Shown: positions 37,501 through 43,620 of the stretch, piece by piece
How the letters are laid out: each line of letters starts with the position of its first letter
How positions within the stretch are numbered: the first letter of the stretch is position 1
From: Anastrepha obliqua
Lineage: Eukaryota > Arthropoda > Insecta > Diptera > Tephritidae
Assembly: GCF_027943255.1 (NCBI RefSeq)
Contig: NC_072893.1
Coordinates: 123,193,784-123,257,783 of the forward strand
Length of the DNA stretch: 64,000 bases
Direction of reading: 5' to 3'
Translations under genes and position numbers: made by a program
The notes under the pieces: generated by a model
What the model saw: the letters and a program-made list of their open reading frames with translations, nothing else
Database searches by the model: none
Told to the model about the DNA's origin: nothing

Positions 37501-40500
37501 TTGGCCGTCAAGGCAGTACAATACGTTCGATCACACAACAGAGTCGCGCTCGTGTCGATGTACATCGGAAGGAGAATGTCGGCTCACTAGAGAAGGCGAT
37601 CACCATTTATGGTAACCCAGAGAATTGCACGAATGCGTGCAAGAGAATTTTGGAGGTGATGCAGCAGGAGGCCATCTCTACAAACAAGGGGTAAGTGAAA
37701 AATGAGAATACACACACTTATTTGAATACATACATGTAAATATACATATATGATCAGCTAAATGCTATTGCTTTTGGATAGAGCCATGCCAAACACTTGA
37801 GAGTACAAAAGCAAATCTTTTTTAAGATGATCAACACGAAATTTAGTGCGCAGATATTAACTCGGAATATGCCAAAAAAAATTTTCTTTTTTTGGAAACG
37901 CGTTTTGAAACTCAAGATATTTCAAAAAAATTTGGATATCGAATATGTTCTACATGTAAAACAAAATGTTTATCCGATATATGCGAGAACATTTGGAGAA
38001 AATGCTCAACAAAGTCAGCGAAAAAATGATTAAAATTCAACAAAAAGTTTGGAGCCTCTTCAACCTTTTACTTTATTATGCTAAAATTTAATGGACTATA
38101 AAACTGCGAATCCATTTTCTTTTTTTTATAATAAAAAAAATTAAAAATATAAACAAATTTCAATTTTGATGAAAAATTTTCTAATTATATTGCATAGATC
38201 TTGCACAAAATTTGAAGTTTTGATTTATAAGATATGCGTTGCAGAATGTTCTTTTATAAATAATTAATGAAGTACAAAAATACAAGAAAAATTGTCAAAA
38301 CTGTTAAATAAGATTAAGAAATTTACATTTTTTTTTTTAATTTGAGACATAAAAAATGGAAATTTTGAATTTTTGATTAAAACAAATACTTTTTTATTTT
38401 AATTTTTATTATTTTTTTTTTTTAAAAGCTCACATTAAAATATTTTAAAAAATTTGCTTTTAACTATTTTTAGAAGCACAAAAGAGAGAAATAAAAACAA
38501 TGATTTTTTTTTAAGTTTTAAAAACTCACATTAAAAAATCTTTAAAAATGTATAATTTTCAAATATTTAAAAGTTCAAAAGATTTGAGGAAATAAAAAGT
38601 TATTTGTTTTTAATTTCAAAAAATTCACATTAAAAACTCCCTCAAAAGAGTAAGGAAATAAAAACTGATTTTTTTTTTTTTTAATTTTTAAAACCTCACT
38701 TAATGTGAGAGAAACCTGAAAAATTTAGCATTTTAAAATTTTTGAAGGTTCAAAAGATGTAAGGAATTAAAGCAATTAAATTTTTTTAAATGTTTAAAAA
38801 CTCACATTACAAAATCTGGAAAATTTAACATTTTAATTTAAGGAAATATAAAATTCATTTTTGTTTAAGGAAATACAAAAGTCATTTTGCTTTTTAAGAA
38901 ATTTAAAAATTCAAGTGTTTTCTTAGCTTTAGAAATTTGAAAAAGTTCATTATGTTTTAGCTTTAGAAATTTCTAAAATTATTATTTTTTTTTTTTAATT
39001 TTAAAAATTACCTAATATTAAAAAATTATTATAAAAATTACAAAATCTTAAAATTCTGAAAAATTGAACATTTTTATTTAAGGAAATGCGAAATTCATTT
39101 TTTTTTATTTTAAGAAATTTAAAAATTCAAGTATTTTTTAGCTTCAGAAATTTGAAAAAGTTAATTATTTTTTAACTTTAGAAATTAAATTTTTTTTTTT
39201 TCATATATAATATAATAGATTAAGGGATAAAACAATAAGTAATTTTTAAGATTTTTAAATTTTAAAATTATCTAATATAAAAAAAAATTATAAAAATTAC
39301 AAAATTAAAAAATTTATGAATTGTAAAATGTTTAAAAAGTTTTGAAATATTTTTTTTTTTATTATTTTTTTTTAATTTTATTTAGGTTCAACTCAGCCAC
39401 TCGTAAATTTTTATATATTATATGTATTTTTTTATTATTTTTTATATATTCACATTTTTTTTATCTTCAAAAAATATAATATATAACGATGGATGACCAT
39501 TAGTGTTTTTTTTTTTCAAGTATCTTTAAATGTTAATGCGCTCTCTTAAAATTCCGTACTAAAACTTCGCTCATTAGTCCGATTTTTTAATAACCTCTTT
39601 AGTCTGGCTACTTTACTCTCATTGGCTTGAGCTACCTCTATATAACCAATGGCATGCGTTCTCTGCGCTCTTATGCTTTATTCTTACATTTACATTTTAT
39701 TTACTCATTTACTTTCTCCAAATTTCCACAGTGACATTTGTTTAAAAATTCTCGCCCATAATAATCTAATTGGACGTATTATTGGTAAGAACGGCAACAC
39801 AATTAAGCGCATCATGCAGGAGACAGACACTAAGATCACCGTCAGCTCAATTAACGACATCAGCAGCTTCAATTTGGAGCGCATCATTACGGTTAAGGGC
39901 CAAATTGAAAACATGTCACGCGCCGAAGCGCAGATAAGTTCAAAACTACGCCAAAGTTACGAGAACGATTTGCAGGCCATGGCGCCGCAAAGTTTAATGT
40001 TCCCCGGGCTCCATCCGATGGCCATGATGTCGACACCCGGCAACGGCATGGTCTTCAATCCTAGCATGCCATATCAGTCGTGCCCGGGCTTTCCCATGTC
40101 AAAGACACCGGCGACTGTGGTGCCACCTGTATTCCCCAACGACATGCAGGAGACTACATACCTCTATATACCGAATAATGCAGTGGGCGCGATTATCGGC
40201 ACCAAGGGCTCACACATACGCAGCATAATGCGCTTTTCGAATGCCTCTTTGAAAATAGCTCCTATTGACAACGATAAGCCGGCCGAGCAACAGACCGAAC
40301 GTAAGGTGACGATCATCGGTACGCCGGAGGGACAATGGAAGGCGCAGTATATGATTTTTGAAAAGATGCGAGAAGAAGGTTTCATGTGTGGCACCGAAGA
40401 TGTACGCCTAACAGTCGAAATTATGGTGGCCAGTTCGCAGGTAAGCCGAAAATATCCATGCGGACCGAAAATCAATCAGACTAATAAATATGAAATCAAT

Positions 40501-42099
40501 TTAACAGGTGGGCCGAATAATCGGCAAGGGTGGTCAAAATGTGCGCGACTTGCAGCGCGTCACCGGCAGTGTTATAAAGCTGCCAGAGCATGGGGTGGCG
40601 CCAGCATCAGGCGGCGATGAGGAGACGCCCGTGCATATTATTGGCCAGTTCTACAGCGTACAGGTACTTTTGAAAAGAATTAAATTATTAGAAATGTTTG
40701 TTGTTTTTATTTTTATACCCACGCGCGCAAGAGTTTTATAATTTTGTTCACATAACGATTGTGTGTAACAACAAAAAAAAGGTCGAGATAGGTAAAGGCT
40801 TATATGCCGATCCGTCCGTAGGTACGACATTTCACGTTAGTTCAGTGAAGCTTTGTGCCTAAGCGAGGATAGTTTGGAAAGTTCATGCAAAGTCAGACCA
40901 ATGGCAGTACTGGCGCGTACCGTGGTTATGTTTAGTGAGTAGCATCTCTTGGCAGAACACAAACCAAGTTTCAACCGGATCTATTTATTTCTTCATGCTT
41001 TAATGAGTTTGAATCAGGGAAATTGAATGACGAGAACACACCAGCGCACGCCTCAGCAGCTGTGGTCGCGAAATTAAAGGAAATGGGATTCCAACTCATT
41101 GGGCATCCGCCTATTCTCTAGAAGTGGCACCCCCGGGTCCATCGGACTACTATTTGTTCACCAATTCGAAGAAATGGCTGGTGGCAAAAAGATTGTATTC
41201 AAACGTGGAGGTGATTGCAGCAACGAATGGCTATTTTTCCTAGGCTTGGATAAATTCTATTATTCAGAAAGGATCAACAAACTAAAATAATATTGGACGA
41301 AGTGTCTAAGCCTAAAATGAGATTAAGCCGAAAAATAAAAAAAAATATTTACCCCAAACAATTAAGTAGCTCTTATTTTTGCACGAACTTTTCAAACGAT
41401 CCTCGCATTACGTCTTGCCTAAGGCAGACTGGTATTGAAAATTGGTGATTTCGGTCAATAACCACGCCCACGATAATTTTCAAAAAAAGAACAGAGCGTG
41501 AAATCTCTGTTATAAAAATTCAGCAAAATGACACCTCAAATCCGACAATTTAGTGTTATTGAGATTGCACAAAACCACGCCCACTTTTTAATATCTTGAT
41601 ACAAAATTTGCGGACAAGCAAAAAGGGACAAACCGCTGATGTTAGAAGCTATAACTCTAGTATTGTCTGTGGTTTTGTTTGATGCCAAAAATTAACAGCC
41701 AGCCTAAATTAAATTCTACTAAAATGTGCGTGAATCTAAAGTTCGGTTATCAGTTATCCTCACTTGTGTTTTTCCCGCCTTTCTAATATTTTTAAAATTT
41801 ATTTTCATGTCGTTTGCACGCAGTCGGCACAGCGTCGCATACGCGCCATGATGATGTCGACGAATCCACCGCCGGTGACTAAAAAGCAAAAAGCCGCCAA
41901 AGAACAGTCCGCCGCCGCCGCCGCTGCAGCAGCTGCTGCCGCCGCTGGCAGTGGGACTCAGCAACTGCAACAGCAGCAGCAGGTAACACAGCAGCAACAA
42001 CAACTGCAACAGCCACAGCAGCCGCCACAGCAACAACAACAGCAACAGTCGCCGCCACAACAACAACAACAGCAACAACCATCTGCGTCAAGCCAGTAA
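10168..42099 (+). CDS. Imp: Imp, IGF2 mRNA-binding protein (whole gene, six coding exons)
   Basis: Join 10168-10187, 33163-33336, 37316-37690, 39732-40440, 40508-40663 and 41824-42099: 1710 nt, 569 aa plus TAA. All introns are GT-AG and all junctions stay in frame. Domains in order: an RRM-like fold (about residues 8-86), then four KH domains with GxxG loops GRQG (128-131), GKNG (208-211), GTKG (346-349) and GKGG (432-435), a basic TKKQKAAK patch and an Ala/Gln-rich tail. This is the layout of insect Imp; vertebrate IGF2BPs have two RRMs. Family knowledge: Imp is a cytoplasmic mRNP protein that binds target mRNAs and controls their localisation, stability and translation, for example in germline, neuroblast timing and axon growth. 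The match to Drosophila Imp is from memory and not aligned here. Identity is very secure; the choice of first exon is less so. Confidence 0.96.
10357..10870 (+). repeat. Degenerate ~116-121-bp tandem repeat in Imp intron 1
   Basis: GAGGTGGCG (ending 10496), GGAGCCGAGAGATGGCGTCG (from 10601) and GGAGCCGAGAGATGGCGCCA (from 10717) recur about 120 bp apart. Each unit also carries a 'GCAACATGGA/CGACATGGAG ... AAAAAATAA' block. A copy of the TTCA-TTGTA dispersed motif precedes the array at 10357. Confidence 0.6.
10871..11565. other. Intronic DNA, no recognised feature
   Basis: Moderate-complexity sequence, possibly old transposon. Short frames only. Confidence 0.3.
11566..11905 (-). mobile_element. 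Jockey-like non-LTR retrotransposon, 3' end with (CAA)n tail
   Basis: The minus strand encodes NPVCEGTPHDTNHLFTCPIK and PTHLTPLSLWT, an in-frame TAA, then PVETASFLGLPLDELYEDDG. This is the zinc-knuckle and C terminus of jockey-clade ORF2. GTTGTTGTAG at 11571 is the reverse complement of the element's (CAA)n-type tail. It is 5'-truncated and inactive, and shares its family with 2745-2925. Confidence 0.8.
12096..12715 (+). mobile_element. Non-LTR retrotransposon fragment downstream of RNase H
   Basis: The + strand encodes EPIIGISSAGIMNWASDFVY, then HRKLSNFLLKLERKDVRLMV, then (after a stop/frameshift near 12359) QHMTAIGIIENPICLSCLEV and STEHFLYQYP. The order and motifs match the C-terminal half of a retrotransposon ORF2 between RNase H and the 3'UTR; two zinc-ligand Cys have become Tyr. 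The fragment at 61050-62130 is of the same family. A (TCTC)n stretch near 12600-12640 is followed by the end of the frame at 12713. Confidence 0.8.
12716..13029. other. Intronic DNA, no recognised feature
   Basis: T-rich sequence, perhaps the untranslated tail of the preceding retrotransposon. Confidence 0.3.
13156..13320 (+). CDS. Candidate coding exon or small ORF in Imp intron 1
   Basis: From an ATG in good context (AAAAATGAAC) a 54-codon frame begins MNSSSGEADHMKKPTV and continues LTPEQLKECKKYN. It then reaches two possible donors: GTAAAT at 13246 (phase 0) and GTATGT at 13268 (phase 1). The composition up to KKYN is polar, balanced and protein-like, unlike the chance frames nearby, and degenerates after the first donor. 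Neither donor phase matches the phase-2 Imp RRM exon, so direct splicing to it would break the frame; an intervening exon or an independent nested gene would be needed. I do not recognise the peptide. Confidence 0.35.
   Translation: MNSSSGEADHMKKPTVHLTPEQLKECKKYNVNERVHMSMYACRYTVILHSVIVR
13661..14401. other. Intronic DNA with a local duplication
   Basis: ATAACTACC(C/G)CAGTTTT(G/A)AAGCTATTC occurs twice, at about 13797 and 13858, a direct duplication with a 61-bp period. Nothing else recognised. Confidence 0.4.
14404..14532 (-). mobile_element. Hairpin-rich dispersed repeat, best copy (probable retroelement 3' end)
   Basis: Read on the + strand it begins (TTG)n TAGCATAAACATT. An 8-bp stem CATTCCCC/GGGGAATG follows at 14428-14453, then GGCAGTCTTTGGCCGGCTAT, AAATCCGG and ACGTAGAACCGACTGTCGTG. 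Other copies are at 21478-21560, 22783-22860 and 36594-36720, all in this orientation. The (GTT)n end is the reverse complement of a (CAA)n tail, so the element probably reads on the minus strand. Confidence 0.65.
14533..15700. other. Intronic DNA, probably old repeat, unidentified
   Basis: GC is higher than in surrounding introns and the texture is transposon-like. AGGTAAATTAAAC occurs twice (about 14953 and 15111). No protein motif found. Confidence 0.3.
15701..17719. other. Unique GC-richer intronic block
   Basis: Rich in CAG/TTG triplets, with TATG-type microsatellites and (AT)n at about 17081-17099. Frames such as 16291-16581 are open but show no family resemblance. It is a candidate for intronic enhancers of Imp. 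Confidence 0.35.
17720..18475 (-). pseudogene. Tc1/mariner-superfamily transposase pseudogene
   Basis: On the minus strand an N-terminal helix-turn-helix-like segment (LNVSEGLIRRVAHEYLRYKS) is followed, after frameshifts, by DSVCGDSPYIFHQDSAPSHK. The latter carries the second catalytic Asp in the QDSAPSH context typical of this superfamily. Several stop codons follow. It sits in Imp intron 1, antisense to the gene. No intact termini were found, but 18520-18625 may be its edge. Confidence 0.75.
18551..18625 (+). repeat. Repeat shared (inverted) with 36300-36373
   Basis: ATCGGAGGATTTAAATTTTT and TGCAAATGGTGTA, followed further on by GTCACTTGTG, match the reverse complement of 36300-36373. It lies next to the transposase pseudogene and may be the terminal region of that family. 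Confidence 0.5.
18626..19499. other. Intronic DNA, no recognised feature
   Basis: An open minus-strand frame (18967-19257, 96 codons) has no recognised domain. Confidence 0.3.
19500..19740. repeat. AT-rich inverted/tandem repeat of AAGTAAGTAAAAACTT
   Basis: AAGTTTTTACTTAAGTA, GTACTTAAGTT and several AAAGTAAGTAAAAACT units alternate in both orientations, so the stretch can fold into multiple hairpins. Confidence 0.6.
19741..21139. other. Unique GC-richer intronic block with microsatellites
   Basis: TATG and TGTG runs (about 19935-19965, 20395-20420, 20645-20665) and triplet runs. No supported gene. Confidence 0.35.
21140..21370 (-). mobile_element. mariner fragment: one terminus and transposase C-terminal part
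   Basis: A TA dinucleotide at 21138-21139 is followed by CGAGGTGTGACAATTAAGTA, a mariner-type inverted-repeat end. On the minus strand MKSALKGI*FESVEVV*EKV and ELTEEEFKYCFKQ give the C-terminal region of a mariner transposase with in-frame stops. The rest of the element is missing. Confidence 0.7.
21478..21560 (-). mobile_element. Degenerate copy of the hairpin-rich repeat
   Basis: ATTCCGGTAACGAGGAACCG and GCTGTCTTGGGAATGAAT match the right-hand part of the family at 14404-14532. The hairpin part is not recognisable. Confidence 0.5.
22000..22190 (-). pseudogene. mariner-like transposase fragment
   Basis: On the minus strand LLQDGATCQTAGQIIYVLNG and EFGAIVKS carry the second catalytic Asp in the QDGAT context, as in the insect IS630/Tc1-like group whose C terminus reads LWGYVKS. 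Then a stop. Sequence at 22290-22400 is homologous to 35650-35770 and probably belongs to the same element. Confidence 0.7.
22290..22400. repeat. Repeat shared with 35650-35770
   Basis: CGTTCAATCAGACGTTGTTC, AGACGGCGACGA and TTGATTTTTTTCGTATATC match CCCAATCAGTCGTTATTCAG, ATGGCAACGAAG and TTGATTTTTTCTTATATCGC at the second locus. Confidence 0.6.
22783..22860 (-). mobile_element. Partial copy of the hairpin-rich repeat
   Basis: GTGACAGTCCTTGGCCGGAT and ATAAATCCG, then ACGTAGAATTCCGACTGTCG. It lacks the CATTCCCC hairpin and (GTT)n end. Confidence 0.65.
22861..25230. other. Intronic DNA: AT repeats then a unique block
   Basis: 23251-23420 is (TTA)/(ATT)-rich and self-complementary. 23421-25150 is unique-looking with TATG microsatellites (about 24440-24460) and CAG/TTG runs. 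Overlapping frames on both strands at 24141-24724 look like low-complexity artefacts. Confidence 0.35.
25250..25760. repeat. AT-rich repeat of AGTACTAAA with an internal palindrome
   Basis: AGTACTAAA or close variants recur about ten times. A perfect 22-bp palindrome (AACCCAGAAATTTCTGGGTT core) lies at 25459-25480, flanked by AAGTACTAA on both sides. (TA)n lies at about 25745-25762. Confidence 0.6.
25761..27800. other. Unique GC-richer intronic block
   Basis: Contains (CA)/(TA) microsatellites at about 26770-26805, AACAACAAC runs and TGCATACATACATGCATG stretches. Long minus-strand frames here are Cys/Leu/Val-rich by-products of CAA and CAG repeats. No gene supported. Confidence 0.35.
27801..28475. 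repeat. T-rich low-complexity tract, left part
   Basis: Strongly T-biased on the + strand with TTTTATTTTATT units. It continues beyond the inserted mariner at 29529. Confidence 0.6.
28476..29526 (+). mobile_element. mariner element, internally deleted, inserted in T-rich tract
   Basis: TA duplications at 28474-28475 and 29527-29528 bound a 1051-bp element with imperfect ~28-bp inverted ends: TTGGGTTGGGAACTAAGTAA on the left and the reverse complement of TTACTTAGTTGCCAGCCCAA on the right. The ends resemble the mellifera-type mariners. The transposase starts ATG at 28660 (MENQKEHFRHIEKRS) but a stretch after RHI is missing. Frameshifts separate YVQKLDTWAPHELKETHLTQ from HHDNTTPHTSLVTQKKK. The latter runs straight into LAPSEYFLF, so the segment with YSPD is deleted and the last catalytic Asp is Glu. 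Inactive, though it could still be mobilised in trans. Confidence 0.92.
29529..31560. repeat. T-rich degenerate tandem repeat tract, right part
   Basis: Recurring words include TCTATGTCATATCATATTTT, TTTGGCATTTTATTTTATT and CTATAATATTTTATTATTTT, seen near 29550, 29790, 30065, 30215, 30375, 31015 and 31365. The tract looks like a decayed satellite-like repeat with units of roughly 150-300 bp. Open frames in it are Phe/Leu/Tyr-rich artefacts. Confidence 0.6.
31561..31814. other. Upstream flank of exon 1B
   Basis: An abrupt change from T-rich repeat to moderate-complexity DNA with C-rich words (CATCCCATCCCATATCCGCA), consistent with proximal promoter DNA. Confidence 0.3.
31815..32326 (+). promoter_or_regulatory. 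Imp: Candidate promoter and 5'UTR for Imp exon 1B
   Basis: A TCAGTC initiator-like hexamer lies at 31815-31820, with AGATTT (close to the DPE consensus) about 26-31 bases after its A. The rest, to the MIML ATG, is leader-like with no long ORF. ACTTTCAG at 31811-31818 could instead be a splice acceptor. The position is inferred from exon 1B and not from transcript data. Confidence 0.3.
32327..32340 (+). CDS. Imp: Imp alternative coding exon 1B (MIML + split Ser)
   Basis: ATG ATC ATG CTG AG is followed by the consensus donor GTATGT at 32341. This exon also ends in phase 2. AG plus the first C of the 33163 exon makes Ser, giving MIML-S-ISTAKILISG and a 567-aa protein. It sits 822 bp upstream of the RRM exon, after about 350 bp of moderately complex leader-like sequence that contrasts with the T-rich tract to its left. 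Drosophila Imp is known to have several promoters producing short alternative N termini, which fits. Two independent phase-2 first exons facing the same acceptor make chance unlikely. Confidence 0.68.
32341..33162 (+). other. Imp: Imp intron between exon 1B and the RRM exon
   Basis: Donor GTATGT and acceptor TTTGTTCACAG. Pyrimidine-rich near its 3' end. An open frame running through 32858-33460 includes the real exon but is otherwise intron. Confidence 0.6.
33163..33336 (+). CDS. Imp: Imp coding exon 2 (RRM-like domain)
   Basis: The acceptor TTTGTTCACAG ends at 33162 and the donor GTATTA begins at 33337. The exon is 174 nt, phase 2 at both ends, so it can join either first exon. It encodes an RRM beta-alpha-beta core: the RNP2-like strand KILISGI, helix FEDIEPLLKPYG, and the RNP1-like strand TVHITFEN, running into PDQAQ. 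The aromatic residues that usually contact RNA are largely missing from RNP1/RNP2, so RNA binding by this fold may be weak, as in the IGF2BP family where KH domains do most of the work. An open frame continues on both sides only by intron read-through. Confidence 0.95.
33337..33637. other. Imp intron 2, left part
   Basis: T-rich, no recognised feature. Confidence 0.4.
33638..34610 (-). mobile_element. Tc1-like element with ~190-205-bp inverted repeats, internally deleted
   Basis: The arms 33638-33824 and 34407-34610 are long inverted repeats, sharing for example CTCTTTTCTCAATGCATTGC. The left end is TA-CAGTGACAC and the right end GGGTCACTG, the CAGTG start typical of Tc1-like elements. The right arm contains a (GA)n expansion absent from the left. 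The interior encodes on the minus strand PADSPDLDPVENLCRAKF, which keeps the catalytic Glu of the SPDLNPIENLW motif, then ELKLTIKEAWESLDRSLMQH. The N-terminal half is missing and a stop interrupts the frame. Long repeats recall Minos/S/Paris-type elements. Confidence 0.85.
34611..35098. other. Imp intron 2, no recognised feature
   Basis: AT-rich. A possible old transposon remnant near 34670-34850 is not identifiable. Confidence 0.3.
35099..35639 (-). mobile_element. 541-bp deletion derivative of a Tc1/mariner-like transposon
   Basis: TA duplications at 35097-35098 and 35640-35641. Ends TAGGGTTTTTCAGAGCGCTT and the complement of GCGCACCTATTGAATAACCC are imperfect inverted repeats of about 30 bp. 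On the minus strand the transposase N terminus (MERYTLEQRLQIVHIFYENN) is fused, after loss of nearly all the catalytic domain, to the C terminus (VKSLVYSNKPATICELRANI ... FVKRARGGHAKEIEFHT, stop). A frameshift lies at the fusion. It sits inside a fragment also seen at 22290-22400. Confidence 0.88.
35642..36299. other. Imp intron 2: repeat flank then unique AT-rich DNA
   Basis: 35650-35770 matches 22290-22400. 35980-36020 is a (CTCTCT)-type microsatellite. The rest is unrecognised. Confidence 0.4.
36300..36373 (-). repeat. Inverted copy of the 18551-18625 repeat
   Basis: CACCATTTGCAAAAGTTTTA and AATTTTCCGATG are the reverse complement of the motif at 18551-18582; CACAAGTGTCAAATATAAGT extends the match. 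Confidence 0.5.
36594..36720 (-). mobile_element. Copy of the hairpin-rich repeat with (GTT)n end
   Basis: GTTGTTGTTGTAGTAACAGC and ATAAACATTCCC lead into a decayed hairpin, then TGACAGCCATTGGCCGGATA and ACGTAGAACCGATTGCCGTG. Second most complete copy in the window. Confidence 0.7.
36721..37315. other. Imp intron 2, 3' part
   Basis: AT-rich; ends in the polypyrimidine tract CTTCCCTCTTTTCCACTTGC before exon 3. Confidence 0.4.
37316..37690 (+). CDS. Imp: Imp coding exon 3 (end of RRM, linker, KH1)
   Basis: The acceptor CCACTTGCAG ends at 37315 and the donor GTAAGT begins at 37691. The 375-nt exon is phase 2 at both ends. It opens with AAGGLNGVEFEGNKLHVEPL, the last helix and strand of the RRM. 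A basic linker rich in Arg, Asn, Gly and Pro follows, then KH1 (PLRILVQSEMVGAIIGRQGS onward, about residues 112-182) with its GRQG loop. The linker's NPRRTNRNQRNP resembles a flexible RNA-contacting segment. Confidence 0.97.
37691..39731 (+). repeat. Imp intron 3 with degenerate AT-rich repeats
   Basis: From about 38330 to 39300 the words TTTAAAAACTCACATTAAAA, AAATCTGGAAAATTTAACAT and GTTCAAAAGATxTxAGGAAAT recur every 100-130 bp, giving a degenerate tandem array. Poly-T follows to about 39380. Intron ends verified by splicing frame. Confidence 0.55.
39732..40440 (+). CDS. Imp: Imp coding exon 4 (KH2, linker, KH3)
   Basis: The acceptor TTTCCACAG ends at 39731 and the donor GTAAGC begins at 40441. 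The 709-nt exon enters in phase 2 and leaves in phase 0. KH2 starts DICLKILAHNNLIGRIIGKN (residues 191 on, GKNG loop). A Met/Pro-rich linker (QSLMFPGLHPMAMMSTPGNG and following) precedes KH3, which starts ETTYLYIPNNAVGAIIGTKG (GTKG loop at 346-349). The exon ends inside the first strand of KH4 at VASSQ. The open frame upstream of 39732 (from 39649) is intron read-through. Confidence 0.97.
40508..40663 (+). CDS. Imp: Imp coding exon 5 (KH4 core)
   Basis: Preceded by a very short 67-bp intron (40441-40507, acceptor TTTAACAG) and followed by donor GTACTT at 40664. It is 156 nt, phase 0 at both ends. It encodes VGRIIGKGGQNVRDLQRVTG onward to HIIGQFYSVQ, with the GKGG loop at residues 432-435. This intron is far smaller than the others in the gene, which are 1.2-23 kb. 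Confidence 0.97.
40980..41335 (+). pseudogene. mariner (irritans-like) transposase fragment in Imp intron 5
   Basis: The + strand encodes DENTPAHASAAVVAKLKEMG (catalytic DN..PAH with N-terminal change) followed by HPP, a frameshift, then SDYYLFTNSKKWLVAKRLYS (third catalytic Asp kept) and VEVIAATNGYFS*. It is the C-terminal third of an irritans-type mariner, multiply frameshifted, in the same orientation as Imp. 40740-40980 may be its eroded 5' part. Confidence 0.8.
41336..41823. other. Imp intron 5, 3' part
   Basis: Two ACCACGCCCAC words (about 41461 and 41574) in a repeat-like context about 110 bp apart; otherwise nothing recognised. Confidence 0.35.
41824..42099 (+). CDS. Imp: Imp coding exon 6 (end of KH4, Ala/Gln-rich tail, stop)
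   Basis: The acceptor TTTGCACGCAG ends at 41823, and the frame runs to TAA at 42097-42099: 91 codons plus stop. SAQRRIRAMM is the last KH4 helix. TKKQKAAKEQ, a basic patch, follows, then twelve alanines (encoded by mixed GCN codons) and a long Gln/Pro-rich tail ending PSASSQ. A Gln-rich tail is a feature of fly Imp; such tails are thought to promote mRNP condensation. Poly-Ala and CAG/CAA tracts evolve fast, so length may vary between individuals. Confidence 0.96.
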   Translation, partial: SAQRRIRAMMMSTNPPPVTKKQKAAKEQSAAAAAAAAAAAAGSGTQQLQQQQQVTQQQQQLQQPQQPPQQQQQQQSPPQQQQQQQPSASSQ

Positions 42100-43620
42100 G
42101 CAAAAACAAAAAAAAATAAAACAAAAAATGCGCGTTGATTATTTTGTTGAAGCATTTTTTATTATAACATATTTTTTATTTTTATTTTTTTTTATAAATT
42201 AAATGCAGAGAAATGTGTATGATGATGTATTTAGGTTTTCTAATATACTATAAACATAATTATTAATATTTCTTTTTTAAACAATAATGATTGATCATCG
42301 ATGTGGGCGTTAACGAGGATGATTATGTTGAAAATGATGACAAAAATTATAATGATGATGTTTAAGAGCTGATTTTTGTCAACAAAATAATAAAAGAAAA
42401 ATAATTTTATCGAGAAGCAGAAAAGCATGCAAATAAGAAAACAAGCCTAATTTACAGAAACAATACTTACATATACATATATATTTGTATGTGTACATAT
42501 GTATATGTAACAATAGAAATTCGACAAAGAAGTCCGCTAAACAACAAAAATTATGAATGAACGTTAAAATCCAAAAACAAAAAACAAAACACCGTAACCA
42601 ACTACCACAAAACTAAACTGAGAAAAAAACACACATTTGTTCGCTTCAAAAAAATTAGAAAAAATGTGAAACAATAGGTGCGAATTTAACAACAACAAAA
42701 AAATAATTAAAAAAATTAATAATGCAAAAAAATAAAAATTAGATTTATGCATATTTTACACTCACACACACAAACACACCTACATACATATTTGCCAAGA
42801 TGTCAGATAAAAAAATACTATGATACAACAAAAAAGTTTGCACAAAAATTTGAAGTTGCAACAAGCCAACGCACTAATGCCACAGAGTGCAAAAACAAGC
42901 AGCTTTCCTAATAACTAGAAGTGAAAAATAAGAAAAACGAAAAATAGAAGGATAAAAAAATTTAAATTAAACGAATCAAAATTCAAACGCAAAAGTACAG
43001 TGTGTCAGTTAAGAATGTATATGCACTTGTATGTTAATATACAGTAAAATAGTTATGTATATATTTTATGCAGTAGATGCTGCAGCAGATCAACCCACCA
43101 ACTGTTAAGAACGAAAACAACAACAACAAGAACAACAACAACAAAACAACGCAACGTCAACGCTGTATACGGTAATTGGCAAAAATTAATAAAAATGCGA
43201 AATGGAAAAAACAAAAAAAAAACAAAAACAAAATCAACTTGCGCACCAATTGAGGGCCCAGCAGAACCCAGCAGAAGCGGTCAAGCAAAAACACCAAAAC
43301 TGCGTTTAAGGTTGGACCGCACATTTCTTGTACGAATTTTAAATGAAAATTTTACTCCCTCCTTTGACGGTTAGCAGAAATTAAAAAAAGAAAAAGTTAA
43401 GAAATTGATGAAATCTGGCAGCCCACAAAAAATAGCAATGCGCTACGAAAGCATCGCTCACATATTTGAAATAATTTTCTTACAATAGCAGCCTAAATGT
43501 CTATGTTTTCTTGAATTCTTGAAAATAAATTAAAAAAAAATTAATATTAATTCGAATGGATAAACTAGGAAATTCAATCAAATAAAAAATAAATAATATA
43601 ACCAAAAAAATAATAAAAAG
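42100..43620 (+). other. Imp: Imp proximal 3'UTR
   Basis: Starts at the Imp stop. AT-rich, A-biased on the + strand, with runs such as AACAACAACAAC and many AAACAAAA blocks, and without coding potential. Canonical AATAAA signals occur at 42115-42120 (too close to the stop to be likely), 43188-43193 and 43524-43529. Pumilio-type octamers TGTANATA are seen at 42492-42499 (TGTACATA) and 43056-43063 (TGTATATA). The 3' end cannot be fixed from sequence; the transcript may continue much further. Confidence 0.6.

Noticed and set aside
41719..42155. Leu- and Val-rich minus-strand frames
   Set aside because: Antisense shadow of the Imp poly-Ala/poly-Gln tail.
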